From contig NZ_FNGF01000001.1 of the NCBI RefSeq assembly GCF_900102815.1, positions 62,001-126,000 of the forward strand: DNA of 64,000 bases, written 5' to 3'. Shown piece after piece: positions 14,923 to 23,394 of the stretch (position 1 is the stretch's first letter; each line of letters begins with the position of its first letter). The notes under the pieces are model-generated. The model was given only the letters and a program-made list of their open reading frames with translations, had not been told where the DNA came from and searched no databases. Source of the stretch: Glycomyces sambucus. Its GTDB lineage: Bacteria > Actinomycetota > Actinomycetes > Mycobacteriales > Micromonosporaceae. A program made the translations under genes and the position numbers.

Positions 14923-15619
14923 TACTCGTTCAGCCGAGGCCCGGGGCAGATGCGGGCGACGGTGAGACCGCGCAGGTACGTGCTGGAATCAGTGCGGCTG
15001 CGGCGTCCAGGATTCGACCGGCGAAAGGCGGCGAGGTGAGTCCTCAACGGCAGCGGGAATCTCGGCCCGGACGGGCCGACCGGAAATGCTCGATGTGGAC
15101 GGGTTTACCGAGCGAGCCGGATTGCGATGGGCAGTGCCCGGCCCGGACGCCTCGGGTCGGCCCCGAGGGTGGCGGCCAGGCGAGCGCGTAGACGAGCACC
15201 TGGAGATCCGACACGCTGAGGCATGCAGGCATCGTGCACGGCGCGTGCGCCCTGGCTCCAGACTCGTTCCAGGCCGCAGAAACCCGGCGTCAGCAGACCG
15301 GACACCGTCTTGGAGACTGGATACGACGCAGGCGAATCACCGCTCTCGTCCCCATCAGCTGCGCCCTCGCGGCCGCTGAGAACATTGAACCCGATGCGGG
15401 CCAACAGGTCCTGAACGCGATGGCCGCCGCGTTGTCTGTCACGGCCCGGGACACCGACCTGCTGGCCGCGGTCGAGCTCACGGTGCTCGCGGCGGTGGCG
15501 TGCTGGGGCCTGGGCTGGCCCGGCGAGGCGACGGCGGGCGCGACCACTCCGAGCCCGACGCGCGGGACGGCAGCGACATCCACCGCGCCCCGAACCGACA
15601 AGACTTCGCAGGAGCGACC
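14923..15619. other. intergenic stretch with no supported gene
   Basis: Several overlapping open frames exist on both strands, but none has a ribosome binding site plus protein-like composition. A plus-strand segment at about 15420-15540 encodes a short Ala/Leu-rich hydrophobic stretch without a convincing start. Confidence 0.4.
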
Positions 15620-15964
15620 ATGGACCACACGACCCCGACCGTTCGAGTCTTCAACACCGACGAGCACGACAGCACGCTGCGTTTCGGCGACCGCCGGATC
15701 ACCGTGACGCCCGCGGTGGAGCGGGCCGAGGGCGGGCCGCTGAGCGCGTACTCGGCCCACTTCGGCCGCGGCGAGCGCGCCGACCTGCCCGCCCCGTACG
15801 AGGAGGTGTGGGTCGTCGTGCACGGCCGCCTCCGGATCCGCAACGGCGACAACGTGGTCGAGGTCGGACCGGGCGGCTTCGTCCACGTCCCCGAAGGGTC
15901 CCCGGGCGAGGTCGAGGCGGTGGAGGACACCGCGCTCGTCAGCGTCTCCGTGCCCGCCCACTGA
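15620..15964 (+). CDS. small single-domain cupin-like protein
   Basis: The 114-residue product starts at ATG 15620, with GGAG six bases upstream. The central strands GERADLPAPYEEVWVVVHGR, LRIRNGDNVVEVGPGGFVHV and PEGSPGEVEAVED follow the cupin beta-barrel pattern. The first motif here is E-E-V-W-V-V-V-x-G, and P-G-G-F-V-x-V-P-x-G-x-x-G covers motif 2. The usual metal-binding His-x-His of motif 1 is not evident (Pro-Ala-Pro instead), so it may bind no metal. It stands alone; function unknown. Confidence 0.7.
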   Translation: MDHTTPTVRVFNTDEHDSTLRFGDRRITVTPAVERAEGGPLSAYSAHFGRGERADLPAPYEEVWVVVHGRLRIRNGDNVVEVGPGGFVHVPEGSPGEVEAVEDTALVSVSVPAH

Positions 15965-16213
15965 CCAGGCCCGCCCGGTCGGAACGGTGCTGTGGTAGCA
16001 GGACCGCTGCTGGCGCTGCATCGAGGGGGCGCCGGATCGCGACGCTCGTTCACCAACGGCGGCTCCCCGCACCCCCGGCCCCTTTCAACATCGACGACGG
16101 GATGTCCACGAACGAGCGACCGGAAATCCGACACGGTGATCCACCACGGGGTGCCCCTGAGCTTGGCAGGTGCTCGGGTCAGGGAAGATGGACCGGTACC
16201 CACCAAGAGCAGT

Positions 16214-16705
16214 ATGGAACGGCTGGCCCGCATGACCGGACCCGACGAGCGGACACCCCCTCCCGGATACCCCGACCTCGACGAGATCGGATGGCTGCGG
16301 AGCGAGGAGATCCAATACCTCGGGCTGCAGATCCGGATGACCGTCACCCCCGGCGAACGCGTCGTCCAACTCTGGGAACTCGAAGAAGGCCATCCGGTGT
16401 CGTGGATCGGCAACGTCTTCCGCATCGACGCCCAACCGCCGTGCCTGTACCTCAACTACAGGTACGAGCGCCTCTTCACCCGCACCCAGCGCGAACCCCT
16501 CGCCCAACTCGGCGCCAGGTTCTGGAAGTCCTCGCCACCGGCGCCTCGCTCCGCGGGCGAGCACTCGCCGAACCGATCGGGACGCTGTTTCACCCCGACG
16601 CGTACCCGCCGCCGTATCGCCTGTTGCATTCGTACGCCTCTCGGCGTTTTCGGGCCGCTTCCGTCCACGGCGCGTGCAGGCGAACCATGGCCCTCGAACC
16701 CCTGA
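16214..16705 (+). CDS. hypothetical protein, possibly frameshifted near 16525
   Basis: From ATG 16214 (or 16232) the frame encodes a soluble, protein-like domain: PDLDEIGWLRSEEIQYLGLQ, VVQLWELEEGHPVSWIGNVF, RIDAQPPCLYLNYRYERLF. After about 16520 the frame turns Arg/Pro/Ser-rich and unnatural. The next frame then reads VLEVLATGASLRGRALAEPI and GTLFHPDAYPPPYRLLHSYA, a more convincing continuation. A one-base shift in a poorly conserved gene is likely. The 3' end overlaps the convergent gene at 16590 by 116 bases, also unusual. No family recognised. Confidence 0.45.
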   Translation: MERLARMTGPDERTPPPGYPDLDEIGWLRSEEIQYLGLQIRMTVTPGERVVQLWELEEGHPVSWIGNVFRIDAQPPCLYLNYRYERLFTRTQREPLAQLGARFWKSSPPAPRSAGEHSPNRSGRCFTPTRTRRRIACCIRTPLGVFGPLPSTARAGEPWPSNP

Positions 16706-17120
16706 CCGCAGCGTTGATCTGCGCATACACCGCCATATGCTCCGCCGCGACCGCGGCCATCAGCTCATCACAGCGCCGTACGGCGGGCACTCCAGCTCCG
16801 CCCCGAAGATCGCGTTCGGCATCCCGCGCGATCGAGCGCAGCGCCCCCAGCACCGCCCGCTGCGTCGTGACCCATCTGCCCAATTCCTCTTGCGTGACCT
16901 CGGCATAGAAGCCGTACCGGCCGTCCGCCTCATGCAGAAGATGTCGACCGCTGTAGCGGTTGAGGAACTGCCGGCTCGCCCTCGGATCGTCGAAGAGCCA
17001 CAAGTCGAAGTAGCGATTCCCCGTATCAGACGGCAGGGTCCCGCGACGCCGGTATCTCCCCAGATCGATCTCGAGGCGGTACGGCCAGACCCGCTCCATC
17101 TGGCGGTCAGCAGCGTTCAC
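16590..17120 (-). CDS. hypothetical protein
   Basis: The 176-residue product begins MNAADRQMERVWPYRLEIDL and continues with YFDLWLFDDPRASRQFLNRY, then a long helical region (LGRWVTTQRAVLGALRSIAR) and a basic C-terminus. No signal peptide or membrane helix is visible. The composition is convincing for a real protein over residues 1-140. The last 30 residues overlap the convergent gene and are less certain. No family recognised. Confidence 0.5.
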   Translation of the reverse strand: MNAADRQMERVWPYRLEIDLGRYRRRGTLPSDTGNRYFDLWLFDDPRASRQFLNRYSGRHLLHEADGRYGFYAEVTQEELGRWVTTQRAVLGALRSIARDAERDLRGGAGVPAVRRCDELMAAVAAEHMAVYAQINAAVRGSRAMVRLHAPWTEAARKRREAYECNRRYGGGYASG

Positions 17121-17484
17121 AACACCCTGCCCCTAGCACTCCGGAGTGGCCCGCCCCCACCCATCCGCGCCTCCACCACGCGATCCCGCTCCTTGAGCGG
17201 GTCCAGGAGCGGCACGCCCAGCAGCGCGCAACCCCAGCGACTGCGGGAGGTGAAGCGAGGTGAGAGCAGCACTCCTCACCGATACATCGCTCCGATCCTC
17301 CCACAACACACCAGTCGAGACCAGCACTCGCTGCACCGCACTCGCGGTGATGCGTTGCGCGGTAGCGGTTTCGCGCCGCTGCAGGGTCGTGCGCAGGCGA
17401 GCGCGCCATCACCCGCCCAGCGCGAGCCCTCCGCACGGCCCGGCGCGGTGTTCTGGAAGCCTTGGCGCGTGAGCGGGCCCCGGG
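17121..17484. other. intergenic stretch with no supported gene
   Basis: Short Arg/Ser/Ala-rich frames only. No RNA gene or clear hairpin seen. Confidence 0.45.
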
Positions 17485-17874
17485 CTAGGCGGGGTCTGGA
17501 GTGCGGGGGTAGGCGGGCCGGTCGGGCGGGTCAACGCGCTGCGTGCGGGCGAAGCGGGCAATGAACTCGAGCATCAGGCTCTGTCTGCGGTAGCGCACCC
17601 AGAAGCCGTGGCAGATCGCCGCCGGCGCCCCCGCAGGGCGGTGTTGCCCGCTGTCGTGGCACACCACGTACCCGTCCTCGGCCGCGACCCGATCGGTCCA
17701 GGCGTCACGCTCGGCGTCCGAGATCGGGTACCGGGCCGGGTCGTCCTCGGACGCGAAGATGCACGAGGAACACCGGGAGGCGCAGACCCGGACCACGCCG
17801 GTCTCCGGATCGGCGGCATCGAGCGGGTGCGGCCCTTCGGCCACAGGCATGCTGTTGCGCTCCTGCATCGTCAC
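17485..17874 (-). CDS. Cys-rich small protein of the mobile-element/phage-associated type
   Basis: The 129-residue protein has the arrangement C-x3-C-x2-C (CASRCSSCIFASEDD), then EDGYVVCHDSGQHRPAG, APAAICHGFWVRY and a C-terminal helix RRQSLMLEFIARFARTQRVD. This is the pattern of a family common in Streptomyces integrative elements and actinophages: a C-x-x-CIF start, a V-x-CH-D centre and a C-x-GF end. Spaced Cys/His suggest metal binding. Its start overlaps the stop of the upstream gene by four bases (ATGA), so the two are translationally coupled. Function unknown. Confidence 0.65.
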   Translation of the reverse strand: MTMQERNSMPVAEGPHPLDAADPETGVVRVCASRCSSCIFASEDDPARYPISDAERDAWTDRVAAEDGYVVCHDSGQHRPAGAPAAICHGFWVRYRRQSLMLEFIARFARTQRVDPPDRPAYPRTPDPA

Positions 17875-18278
17875 TGCTCCCCCGGCTGCGGCGCGTTCGC
17901 TTCGGCCATGGCCTCGAACGACGCATGCAGTGCGGGCCAGTCCTCGCCCGGCGTCAAAGCGTCAGCCGGCACCCGCCCGAGGGCGAGGCCGAGCCGAACG
18001 GTGAGGTTGTCCAGACCGCACACCGCCAGCACCCCCGCGCACGCGATCGACTCACGTCCCGGGGTCGGGGCGGTCATGTGGCAGGCGAACACCGGCGGCC
18101 AATCCCCGGTGAAACCGCCCACGGGCTGCTCGACGGTCTCACGCATCGCCGCGAACTCTGCAGGAGAGAACTTACCCGGCTCAGCGTCGAGCCGCCACGG
18201 GCACTCCTCGCACGGCCGCCGCCGCCGGGCGAACGCCTCGGCATGCGGCAGTGCCGCTTCAGGGGAGGGCTCGGCCAT
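17871..18278 (-). CDS. Cys-rich small protein, partner of the preceding gene
   Basis: The 135-residue protein carries RRPCEECPWRLDAEPGKFSP, a C-x2-C-P-W-R block, then PPVFACHMTAPTPGRESIAC with AGVLAVCGLDNLTVRLGLAL and a terminal acidic helix. C-x2-C-PWR with a later F-x-CH and C-x-G-(W/V)-L-A-V is known from conserved proteins in actinophages and integrative plasmids. ATG 18278 is chosen over ATG 18323 because AAGGAG precedes it by five bases. It overlaps the downstream gene by four bases. The pair probably came with a mobile element; function unknown. Confidence 0.65.
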   Translation of the reverse strand: MAEPSPEAALPHAEAFARRRRPCEECPWRLDAEPGKFSPAEFAAMRETVEQPVGGFTGDWPPVFACHMTAPTPGRESIACAGVLAVCGLDNLTVRLGLALGRVPADALTPGEDWPALHASFEAMAEANAPQPGEQ

Positions 18279-18303
18279 GGGTGCTCCTTCGTCGGAGGCG
18301 GGC

Positions 18304-18381
18304 TCAGGTCGGGGCTGGGGCATCGGGCGGGGCCTCGATCCAGGTCACGGTGTCGGGCTGGTCGGTGATGTCGACGGCCAT
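18304..18381 (-). CDS. possible 25-residue leader peptide of the Cys-rich pair
   Basis: A short frame (MAVDITDQPDTVTWIEAPPD, then five more residues) starts at ATG 18381, with a weak AGGTG site five bases upstream. It ends 25 bases before the next start on the same strand. Acidic, Pro/Asp-rich, no family. Position and codon use are the only support. Confidence 0.3.
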   Translation of the reverse strand: MAVDITDQPDTVTWIEAPPDAPAPT

Positions 18382-18576
18382 TATCGCACCTGCGAGGAAA
18401 GTCGCCGGAACAGTCGCCTCGCCCGGCGACGGGTTTCAGGACGTCGCCCAGAGATCTCCGGACCGCTGCGGCGCGGCCCTGAACAGGGTGTCGACTTCGG
18501 TCAGGAGCTGCGTGAGCCTTTGTACTATTCGGTTGATGCGCAACCTGACTGGGCCACGCGGCGAACACGCCTGGGG

Positions 18577-18900
18577 TCAAGCGGCGATGGCGGTGACGAC
18601 CCCGACGACGACGGCGATGACGCCCAGCGTCCAGTACACCAGCGACCAGGCTCCAATCGGCACGTTCCACACGGTATGGTCCGAGAAGCGTCGCCCTGGA
18701 TCGTCGTTGAGGGTGCGGTCCATATAGCGCAGCAGGAAAGCGGCTCCGATAAAGTACGCCCCAGCCAGGAGCCCGCCCACCAGGGTCTTGATCCCGATGT
18801 CCGCCCCGGGCACCAGTAGCTCCGGCACCCCGAGAACGAAGCAGCCCACCACTCCGGGCAGCAGCGCGACCGGTCCCCAACCCCTCCATGTGAACAGCAT
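18577..18900 (-). CDS. small membrane protein with three helices
   Basis: The 107-residue product begins MLFTWRGWGPVALLPGVVGC. Three hydrophobic segments lie at about residues 10-32, 41-60 (TLVGGLLAGAYFIGAAFLLR) and 82-106 (GAWSLVYWTLGVIAVVVGVV). A short charged loop, MDRTLNDDPGRRFSDHTVWN, lies between the second and third. The open frame extends upstream to 18972, but that part is Arg-rich and implausible. Function unknown; it is on the same strand as the Cys-rich pair but 195 bases away. Confidence 0.55.
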   Translation of the reverse strand: MLFTWRGWGPVALLPGVVGCFVLGVPELLVPGADIGIKTLVGGLLAGAYFIGAAFLLRYMDRTLNDDPGRRFSDHTVWNVPIGAWSLVYWTLGVIAVVVGVVTAIAA

Positions 18901-19327
18901 GAGCCCAGTCCTCCAGCCACGCCGGTACCCAATGGCGCCCGACCCCGAACATCGAATACGCCTACGGTACAAAGACTCTGCAACCGGGCGAAAGTCTGAA
19001 AGTCCGCCCTGGGATGCGCGGACTCCCCCCGTGCGAGCCGAAGAGCGCTGTACCTGATGGATGCTTGCTAAGAACCGGTTTCAAGTCGACTGGGGCTGGA
19101 CAGATCGTGCAACCTGAGGTCTCGGATTTCAGGCACCAAGCGAAGTGGCACCCGCCCGCACCGGTGACGTTGCTGCGCAAAGGCTATACACCGCACTGCG
19201 CGGGCACTCGTCCGTGGCCTACATGGAGCACAGCTACCCATTCACATTGGTGTTGCTCCGAGCGAATAGGGAATTTGTCGAATGCGTTATCATGCTGCCA
19301 GTATTCGGGAAGTCAAGGAGCGCATGA
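18901..19327. other. regulatory region upstream of lsr2, no gene seen
   Basis: This 427-base gap is more AT-rich towards its right end (19220-19310), where the lsr2 promoter should lie. AAGGAG at 19315-19320 is the lsr2 ribosome binding site. No unambiguous -35/-10 pair could be assigned. Confidence 0.45.
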
Positions 19328-19684
19328 ATGGCTAAGAAAACGCAGGTCCTGCTGATCGATGATATCGATGGCGGCAAGGCGGACGAGACGGTGAAGTTCG
19401 CGATCGACGGCGAGGCGTACGAGGTCGACCTCTCCACCGCCCACGCCACCGAACTGCGTGAGGCGCTGGAGAAGTTCCAGGAGGCCGGCACGCGGCTGGG
19501 CCGCTACAGTCTCGGGTCCGGGCGCGGCCCGGTCCGCGCAGGTACGGCGTCGCCGCGCGCGAGTGTCGACCGGGAGCAGAACAAAGCGATCCGCGACTGG
19601 GCTGAAGCGAACGGGAAGCAGGTCTCCCCGCGCGGGCGGATCCCTGCCGCGATCGTCGAGGAATACCACGCCGCCCACAAGTGA
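19328..19684 (+). CDS. lsr2: Lsr2 nucleoid-associated protein
   Basis: The 118-residue product is an Lsr2 protein, the actinobacterial H-NS functional analogue that coats AT-rich, often acquired, DNA and silences it. The N-terminal oligomerisation domain reads AKKTQVLLIDDIDGGKADET, then VKFAIDGEAYEVDLS and the LREALEKFQEAGTRLGR helix. After a flexible linker, the C-terminal DNA-binding domain has IRDWAEANGKQVSPRGRIPA with the key Arg-Gly-Arg minor-groove clamp, followed by VEEYHAAHK. Length and domains are complete. The gene stands alone within the accessory region. A relic of a second copy lies at 35750. Confidence 0.95.
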   Translation: MAKKTQVLLIDDIDGGKADETVKFAIDGEAYEVDLSTAHATELREALEKFQEAGTRLGRYSLGSGRGPVRAGTASPRASVDREQNKAIRDWAEANGKQVSPRGRIPAAIVEEYHAAHK

Positions 19685-19864
19685 CCTCCGGGCGCCAGTG
19701 AAGCGGGGCGCGGCCGGGACGTCATGAACTGATCCCCACCGGACCACCTCCCGGCCGCCTCAACACGATAGCGACCGCAGTGGCACCGCCCCGGCAGCGA
19801 CGCACCCGGCGTTCACGAACCGTTAGGACGCGAGCGATACCCTGAATCGCGGTAGGGTGACCGT

Positions 19865-20643
19865 ATGGACCAGCATGAACGGCTGCGCCACGCTTCGTCC
19901 TTCGGTGCAGCGGCGAACATGTACGCCGAGCATCGACCGGACTACGCGCAGGCCGCAGTGCGGTGGGCGCTGGCGCCCGCGCCCGGACCACGCGTGCTTG
20001 ATCTCGGCGCCGGGACCGGGAAGCTGACCGCCACGCTGATCGCACTGGGCGTCGATGTCGTCGCCGTCGAACCCGACCCGGCGATGCTGACCGAGCTGCG
20101 CCGATCGCTGCCGGGCGTCGATGCCCGGTCCGGCAGCGCCGAGGCGATTCCGCTGCCGGATGCCTCTGTCGATGTCGTGCTGGCCGGCAACGCCATGCAC
20201 TGGTTCGACATGGCCCTCGCCGGACCCGAGATCGCCAGAGTCCTGGCACCGGGCGGGATCCTGGCCGGCCTGTGGAACGTCGTCGACGACCAGGTCGAAT
20301 GGGTGGCCCGGCTCGCGCGAGTCAGCGGAAGCGCCGCCATCGGCCCGCGTGACACGCCCGCCGCCTGGCGCGCCGAGACAGCAGACATGCACCTGCCGAG
20401 AACAGGGCGGCCGCGCAGTTCGGCTCACCAGAACAGGCGGACTTCGCGCACGGGCAGCGCCGCACTGCCGAGTCGCTCGTCGCGACGCTCGGCACGAGGG
20501 CGGGCATCCTGGTCATGCCGGGCCCGGAACGAGAAGCCCTGCTGGGCCGCATCCGCGCCTTCCTGGCGACCCGAGCAGAGACCGCCGACGGCGAGTTCAC
20601 CCTGCCGATGCGGACCGCAGTGCTGCGCGTCCGGCGGCTCTGA
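19865..20643 (+). pseudogene. class I SAM-dependent methyltransferase with an apparent frameshift
   Basis: From ATG 19865 the protein has HASSFGAAANMYAEHRPDYA, SAM motif I (VLDLGAGTGKL), the acidic end of strand 2 (VVAVEPDPAM) and LPDASVDVVLAGNAMHWFDM. This is a typical type-11 methyltransferase to about residue 178. After about 20405 the reading frame becomes Arg/Ser-rich. The next frame reads FGSPEQADFAHGQRRTAESL, LVMPGPEREALLGRIRAFLA and DGEFTLPMRTAVLRVRRL up to TGA 20641-20643, exactly the family C-terminus. A one-base loss near 20400-20412 explains both. Either a recent pseudogene or a sequencing error; the ligand-binding core is intact. Confidence 0.8.
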
Positions 20644-20851
20644 ATCATCACCCGCGCCCGCACTGAGCTGACCGGGCACCGGACGATCCGCCCCAGGGCA
20701 CGGCTTCTTGGCCGACTACGACCTGGTGGCCTCCGGTCCGCATCCGGTCCGCTCGGTCCTCCTGGCCGACGAAGCTCCTGCAATCCACTCCGCCCCCGGA
20801 GCGGGCCACGGCATACCGCGGCCCTGCTCCTGGTGCTGGGCCTTCGCCCGA

Positions 20852-21145
20852 TCAGCGGGAGGGCATGTGGGCCAGCGGGTTGGGCAGTGCCCACTCCATG
20901 TCGGGGGACGACTCCTGGCAGGCCCCGCAGGGGACGACATCATCGGGGTCGGAGTTGAGGGTGACGCGTTCGGCGGGGCCGGGCACGGGGAGATCGGACT
21001 CCTCGACCGGTGCGATGATGGCCCATTCGAGCCATCCGGTGCCGGCGCAGACCAGGCAGTCCTCGGAGCCGGGATAGGGCACCGGCAGGCCGATCAGGGC
21101 CTCCAGCTCGGCGTGCGAAGGCATCGGGGTGGGCCGGTGATCCAT
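20852..21145 (-). CDS. small protein with a DnaJ-like C-x2-C-x-G-x-G zinc ribbon
   Basis: The 97-residue product starts at ATG 21145 (MDHRPTPMPSHAELEALIGL). Two Cys pairs occur: EDCLVCAGTGWLEW, a C-x2-C-x-G-x-G motif as in DnaJ zinc fingers, and DDVVPCGACQESSP. Together they could hold one zinc ion. The segment between is acidic. Similar small CxxCxGxG proteins occur in actinophage and plasmid gene sets, which suits this neighbourhood (inference). Function unknown. Confidence 0.5.
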   Translation of the reverse strand: MDHRPTPMPSHAELEALIGLPVPYPGSEDCLVCAGTGWLEWAIIAPVEESDLPVPGPAERVTLNSDPDDVVPCGACQESSPDMEWALPNPLAHMPSR

Positions 21146-21246
21146 GCTGGTGTAACGAGAACCCGGCGGCGAGGATGCGGCCGGACCGGACGCCGCGACC
21201 CCGCCTGGCGGTGAACGTCGGCTTCTCATCGTCGTCGCATGCTCCG

Positions 21247-21606
21247 TCAGCGTTCACGGTCGGCTGCACTCGAGCGGGACGATCCCCGTGCCGCGCCGGT
21301 GATCGTTCCGCCGGGCGGCTGCTGGCCGTCGGGGACCCACTGCCGGTAGATCCCCCGCGTGTCTGGGTCGTGTGTGACCTGCTCGGCGGCCCAGAGGGCC
21401 GCCAGGTCAAGCGGGTAGGGGTCGTATTCAGTTGCCGCGTACTGGTCGTGCGTGATCGCGACCCACAACCGCAGCTCCCGCACCTCGACCCTGCGACTGG
21501 TAAACGCCCCAGTGGGGGCAGCGCGCATGCTCCAGAGCGGCTCGCGGGCCCAGTCCATCAGCACGTCCAAGTGCAGGCGGGCACATGAACTCCCCGAATA
21601 TCCCAT
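21247..21606 (-). CDS. hypothetical protein, start uncertain
   Basis: The frame from ATG 21606 encodes 119 residues. LHLDVLMDWAREPLWSMRAA, VEVRELRLWVAITHDQYAAT and YPLDLAALWAAEQVTHDPDT look like a real soluble protein. The open frame continues upstream without a start to about 21800 and reads GQLWAAGIFAILTPGHTFDL there, so the gene may be a 5'-truncated piece of something longer. No ribosome binding site is seen before 21606. Family unknown. Confidence 0.4.
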   Translation of the reverse strand: MGYSGSSCARLHLDVLMDWAREPLWSMRAAPTGAFTSRRVEVRELRLWVAITHDQYAATEYDPYPLDLAALWAAEQVTHDPDTRGIYRQWVPDGQQPPGGTITGAARGSSRSSAADRER

Positions 21607-22055
21607 CAAGCGATTATCGAACACATGTACGATGAATGGACGGGGGACGGCTTGCCTGTGGCGGACACCTGACGTGCCACTGGTCCGGCCCTTCCCGGTC
21701 AACAGCACCGGTTGCTGGGCGGTGCGGGCGAGGTCGAAGGTGTGGCCGGGGGTGAGGATCGCGAAGATCCCCGCAGCCCAGAGCTGACCGGCGTCACGCC
21801 AACCCTGATATCAAAGCGCGGCTGCACCCCGGCTCGCCGCGACCGGGTTCGGGCCCGACAGCCGCCCCCGACACGCGCCGACTCGCCGCCATCGTCCCTC
21901 TGTGACGCGTACCAGCGTTCCAACACATTCCAGCGGTTGCTGTCACTACATCGCTACTGGTGGTTCGCTGGCAGAGTCCGGCCTCACCGGGCCCACTCCA
22001 CACCCTCGCCAGCGGCGCGGTCGCATCGCGGGGACGACACCGAAAGGCACCGCAC
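21607..22055. other. intergenic stretch, possible eroded coding DNA on the minus strand
   Basis: Apart from the start-less extension described for the gene at 21247 (to about 21800), no gene, RNA or repeat is supported. The right end holds the promoter region of the gene at 22056. Confidence 0.35.
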
Positions 22056-22631
22056 ATGCAGCAATCACGAAGACCGCAGGGCCGCACCAGCGCTCGCCTG
22101 CTCGCCGCGATCGCCACGGGAATCCTGCTCCTGTCCACCATGATCGGCCAGCAAGCCGCTGCGGCCCATGAGAACTCCCAGTCCGGCGTGCAGGCGCAGA
22201 TCGACACGATCCTCGCAGCGACGCCGGGCGGAACCCAGATCAACGAGAACCAGGTCTCTTGGGAGGACGGCGCCGTCATCATGACCGTGCCGCTCCCCGG
22301 CGAGCGCTACGCACTCGGACCCGGCGAGGAAGTAGGGGCATCTGGCACCCCTGACTGCGACTACACCTTTACCTGCCTGTACGAGCATGAGCAGTTCGAA
22401 GGCCGGCGCCTCGATTTCTCAAAGTGCGGGGTCATCTACGACCTGGGGAACTGGAATTTCAACGACATGGCGTCCTCCTACCACAACAACCAGTCCGGCG
22501 GAGCGCGCACGACCGTCTACAACTGGGAGGGCCGCTGGGTGCAAATCTGGATCACCCGCGCTGCACCCACGTGGAGCTCCAACGTGGGCGAAGACAAGAA
22601 CGACATCGCCGACGGCATCAAACCCTGCTGA
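22056..22631 (+). CDS. secreted peptidase-inhibitor-I36/crystallin-like protein
   Basis: The 191-residue product starts at ATG 22056 with a signal peptide: basic RRPQGRTSARLL, hydrophobic AAIATGILLLSTMIG, cleavage near AAAAH. The mature domain, about residues 105-190, has four Cys (DCDYTFTCLYEHEQFEGRRL, FSKCGVIYDL, IKPC). It carries the Y/F-E-x-x-x-F-x-G-R-x-(L/V) and YDLGNWNFNDMASSYHNNQS pattern of the beta/gamma-crystallin fold used by the Streptomyces metalloproteinase inhibitor SMPI (MEROPS I36). A 70-residue region before it is unassigned. Inhibition of a protease is a family inference only. Confidence 0.65.
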   Translation: MQQSRRPQGRTSARLLAAIATGILLLSTMIGQQAAAAHENSQSGVQAQIDTILAATPGGTQINENQVSWEDGAVIMTVPLPGERYALGPGEEVGASGTPDCDYTFTCLYEHEQFEGRRLDFSKCGVIYDLGNWNFNDMASSYHNNQSGGARTTVYNWEGRWVQIWITRAAPTWSSNVGEDKNDIADGIKPC

Positions 22632-22887
22632 GAGCGCGTGTCTCAGTTCGCTTGCATGGCATCTGGTGTATCGCGAGTGGACAAGATCGCCGGCCGCCTT
22701 GGACCAAATGGCCTGTGTCTAAGGGGAACGATCCTCGCTGCACCGGCTACCGAACTCGATCAAGCGGCCCGGTCGACGCTCTAGCACCAACGCCGGCACC
22801 GGGGATGGCCGGCCTGCGGCGGACTCCTGACGTGCCGCGGCCCAGCCGTCCCCGACCCGACACCACTCGCGCTTGCTCGAGGCCGGA

Positions 22888-23385
22888 TCATCCGGCCGCG
22901 ACACCAGCCTCGGTCCCCTGCTGCTTGAGCGCCATGACGTGCTCGTAGGTCGCAGGCAGGTAGTCGCCAATAATCCAGTCGGTGAACGTCGCGTCCGTGA
23001 ACGGGAACACCGGGTCCCTGCCTGACGTAACGCCAGGGTCGTTGGAGTAGTCGATGAACGCATACAGCACGCAGTCGCCGCCGCGGGCGATCGCCGAGAG
23101 CATGTAGCCCGTACTGGACCTGCCACCGTAGTAGTAGGACTCGTCCCACGACACCACCGCCGAATCCGGGATCTCACCGGTGACGACGCCGCTGTATTCG
23201 GTCCCGCCGGTCTCCAGCGCGACATCGAGCTGCTCCACCCGGACCCGGAAGTTCTCGGCCGCCTCCTCGTCCGAATCCCAAGGGGCCACGGCGATATCGA
23301 TGCTCGCGGTCCCTGCGAACGTCCGGTCACCGGTGACTTCCGACCGGTGCTCATACGCGGGCAACTGCGCCAAAAATCCGCCCAC
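22888..23385 (-). CDS. hypothetical, probably N-terminally truncated exported protein
   Basis: The frame encodes about 165 residues: EVTGDRTFAGTASIDIAVAP, SDEEAAENFRVRVEQLDVAL, IPDSAVVSWDESYYYGG and YAFIDYSNDPGVTSGRDPVF. Such acidic beta-rich chains are usually lipoproteins or secreted proteins, yet no signal peptide or lipobox is present. A stop codon lies 10 codons upstream of the GTG. The 5' end abuts the truncated recombinase at about 23390, so a rearrangement probably removed the export signal. Confidence 0.45.
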   Translation of the reverse strand: MGGFLAQLPAYEHRSEVTGDRTFAGTASIDIAVAPWDSDEEAAENFRVRVEQLDVALETGGTEYSGVVTGEIPDSAVVSWDESYYYGGRSSTGYMLSAIARGGDCVLYAFIDYSNDPGVTSGRDPVFPFTDATFTDWIIGDYLPATYEHVMALKQQGTEAGVAAG

Positions 23386-23394
23386 TGCAAACGC

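Noticed and set aside
15086-15620. A gene before the cupin with an Ala/Leu-rich stretch (LLAAVELTVLAAVACWGLGW)
   Set aside because: No start with a ribosome binding site, and the frame runs into the cupin gene as Arg/Thr/Pro-rich nonsense.
19060-19100. Another tRNA remnant upstream of lsr2 (ACCGGTTTCAAGTCG resembles the sequence next to the tRNA-Pro fragment)
   Set aside because: Only about 12 scattered bases match and no T arm or acceptor strand is present.
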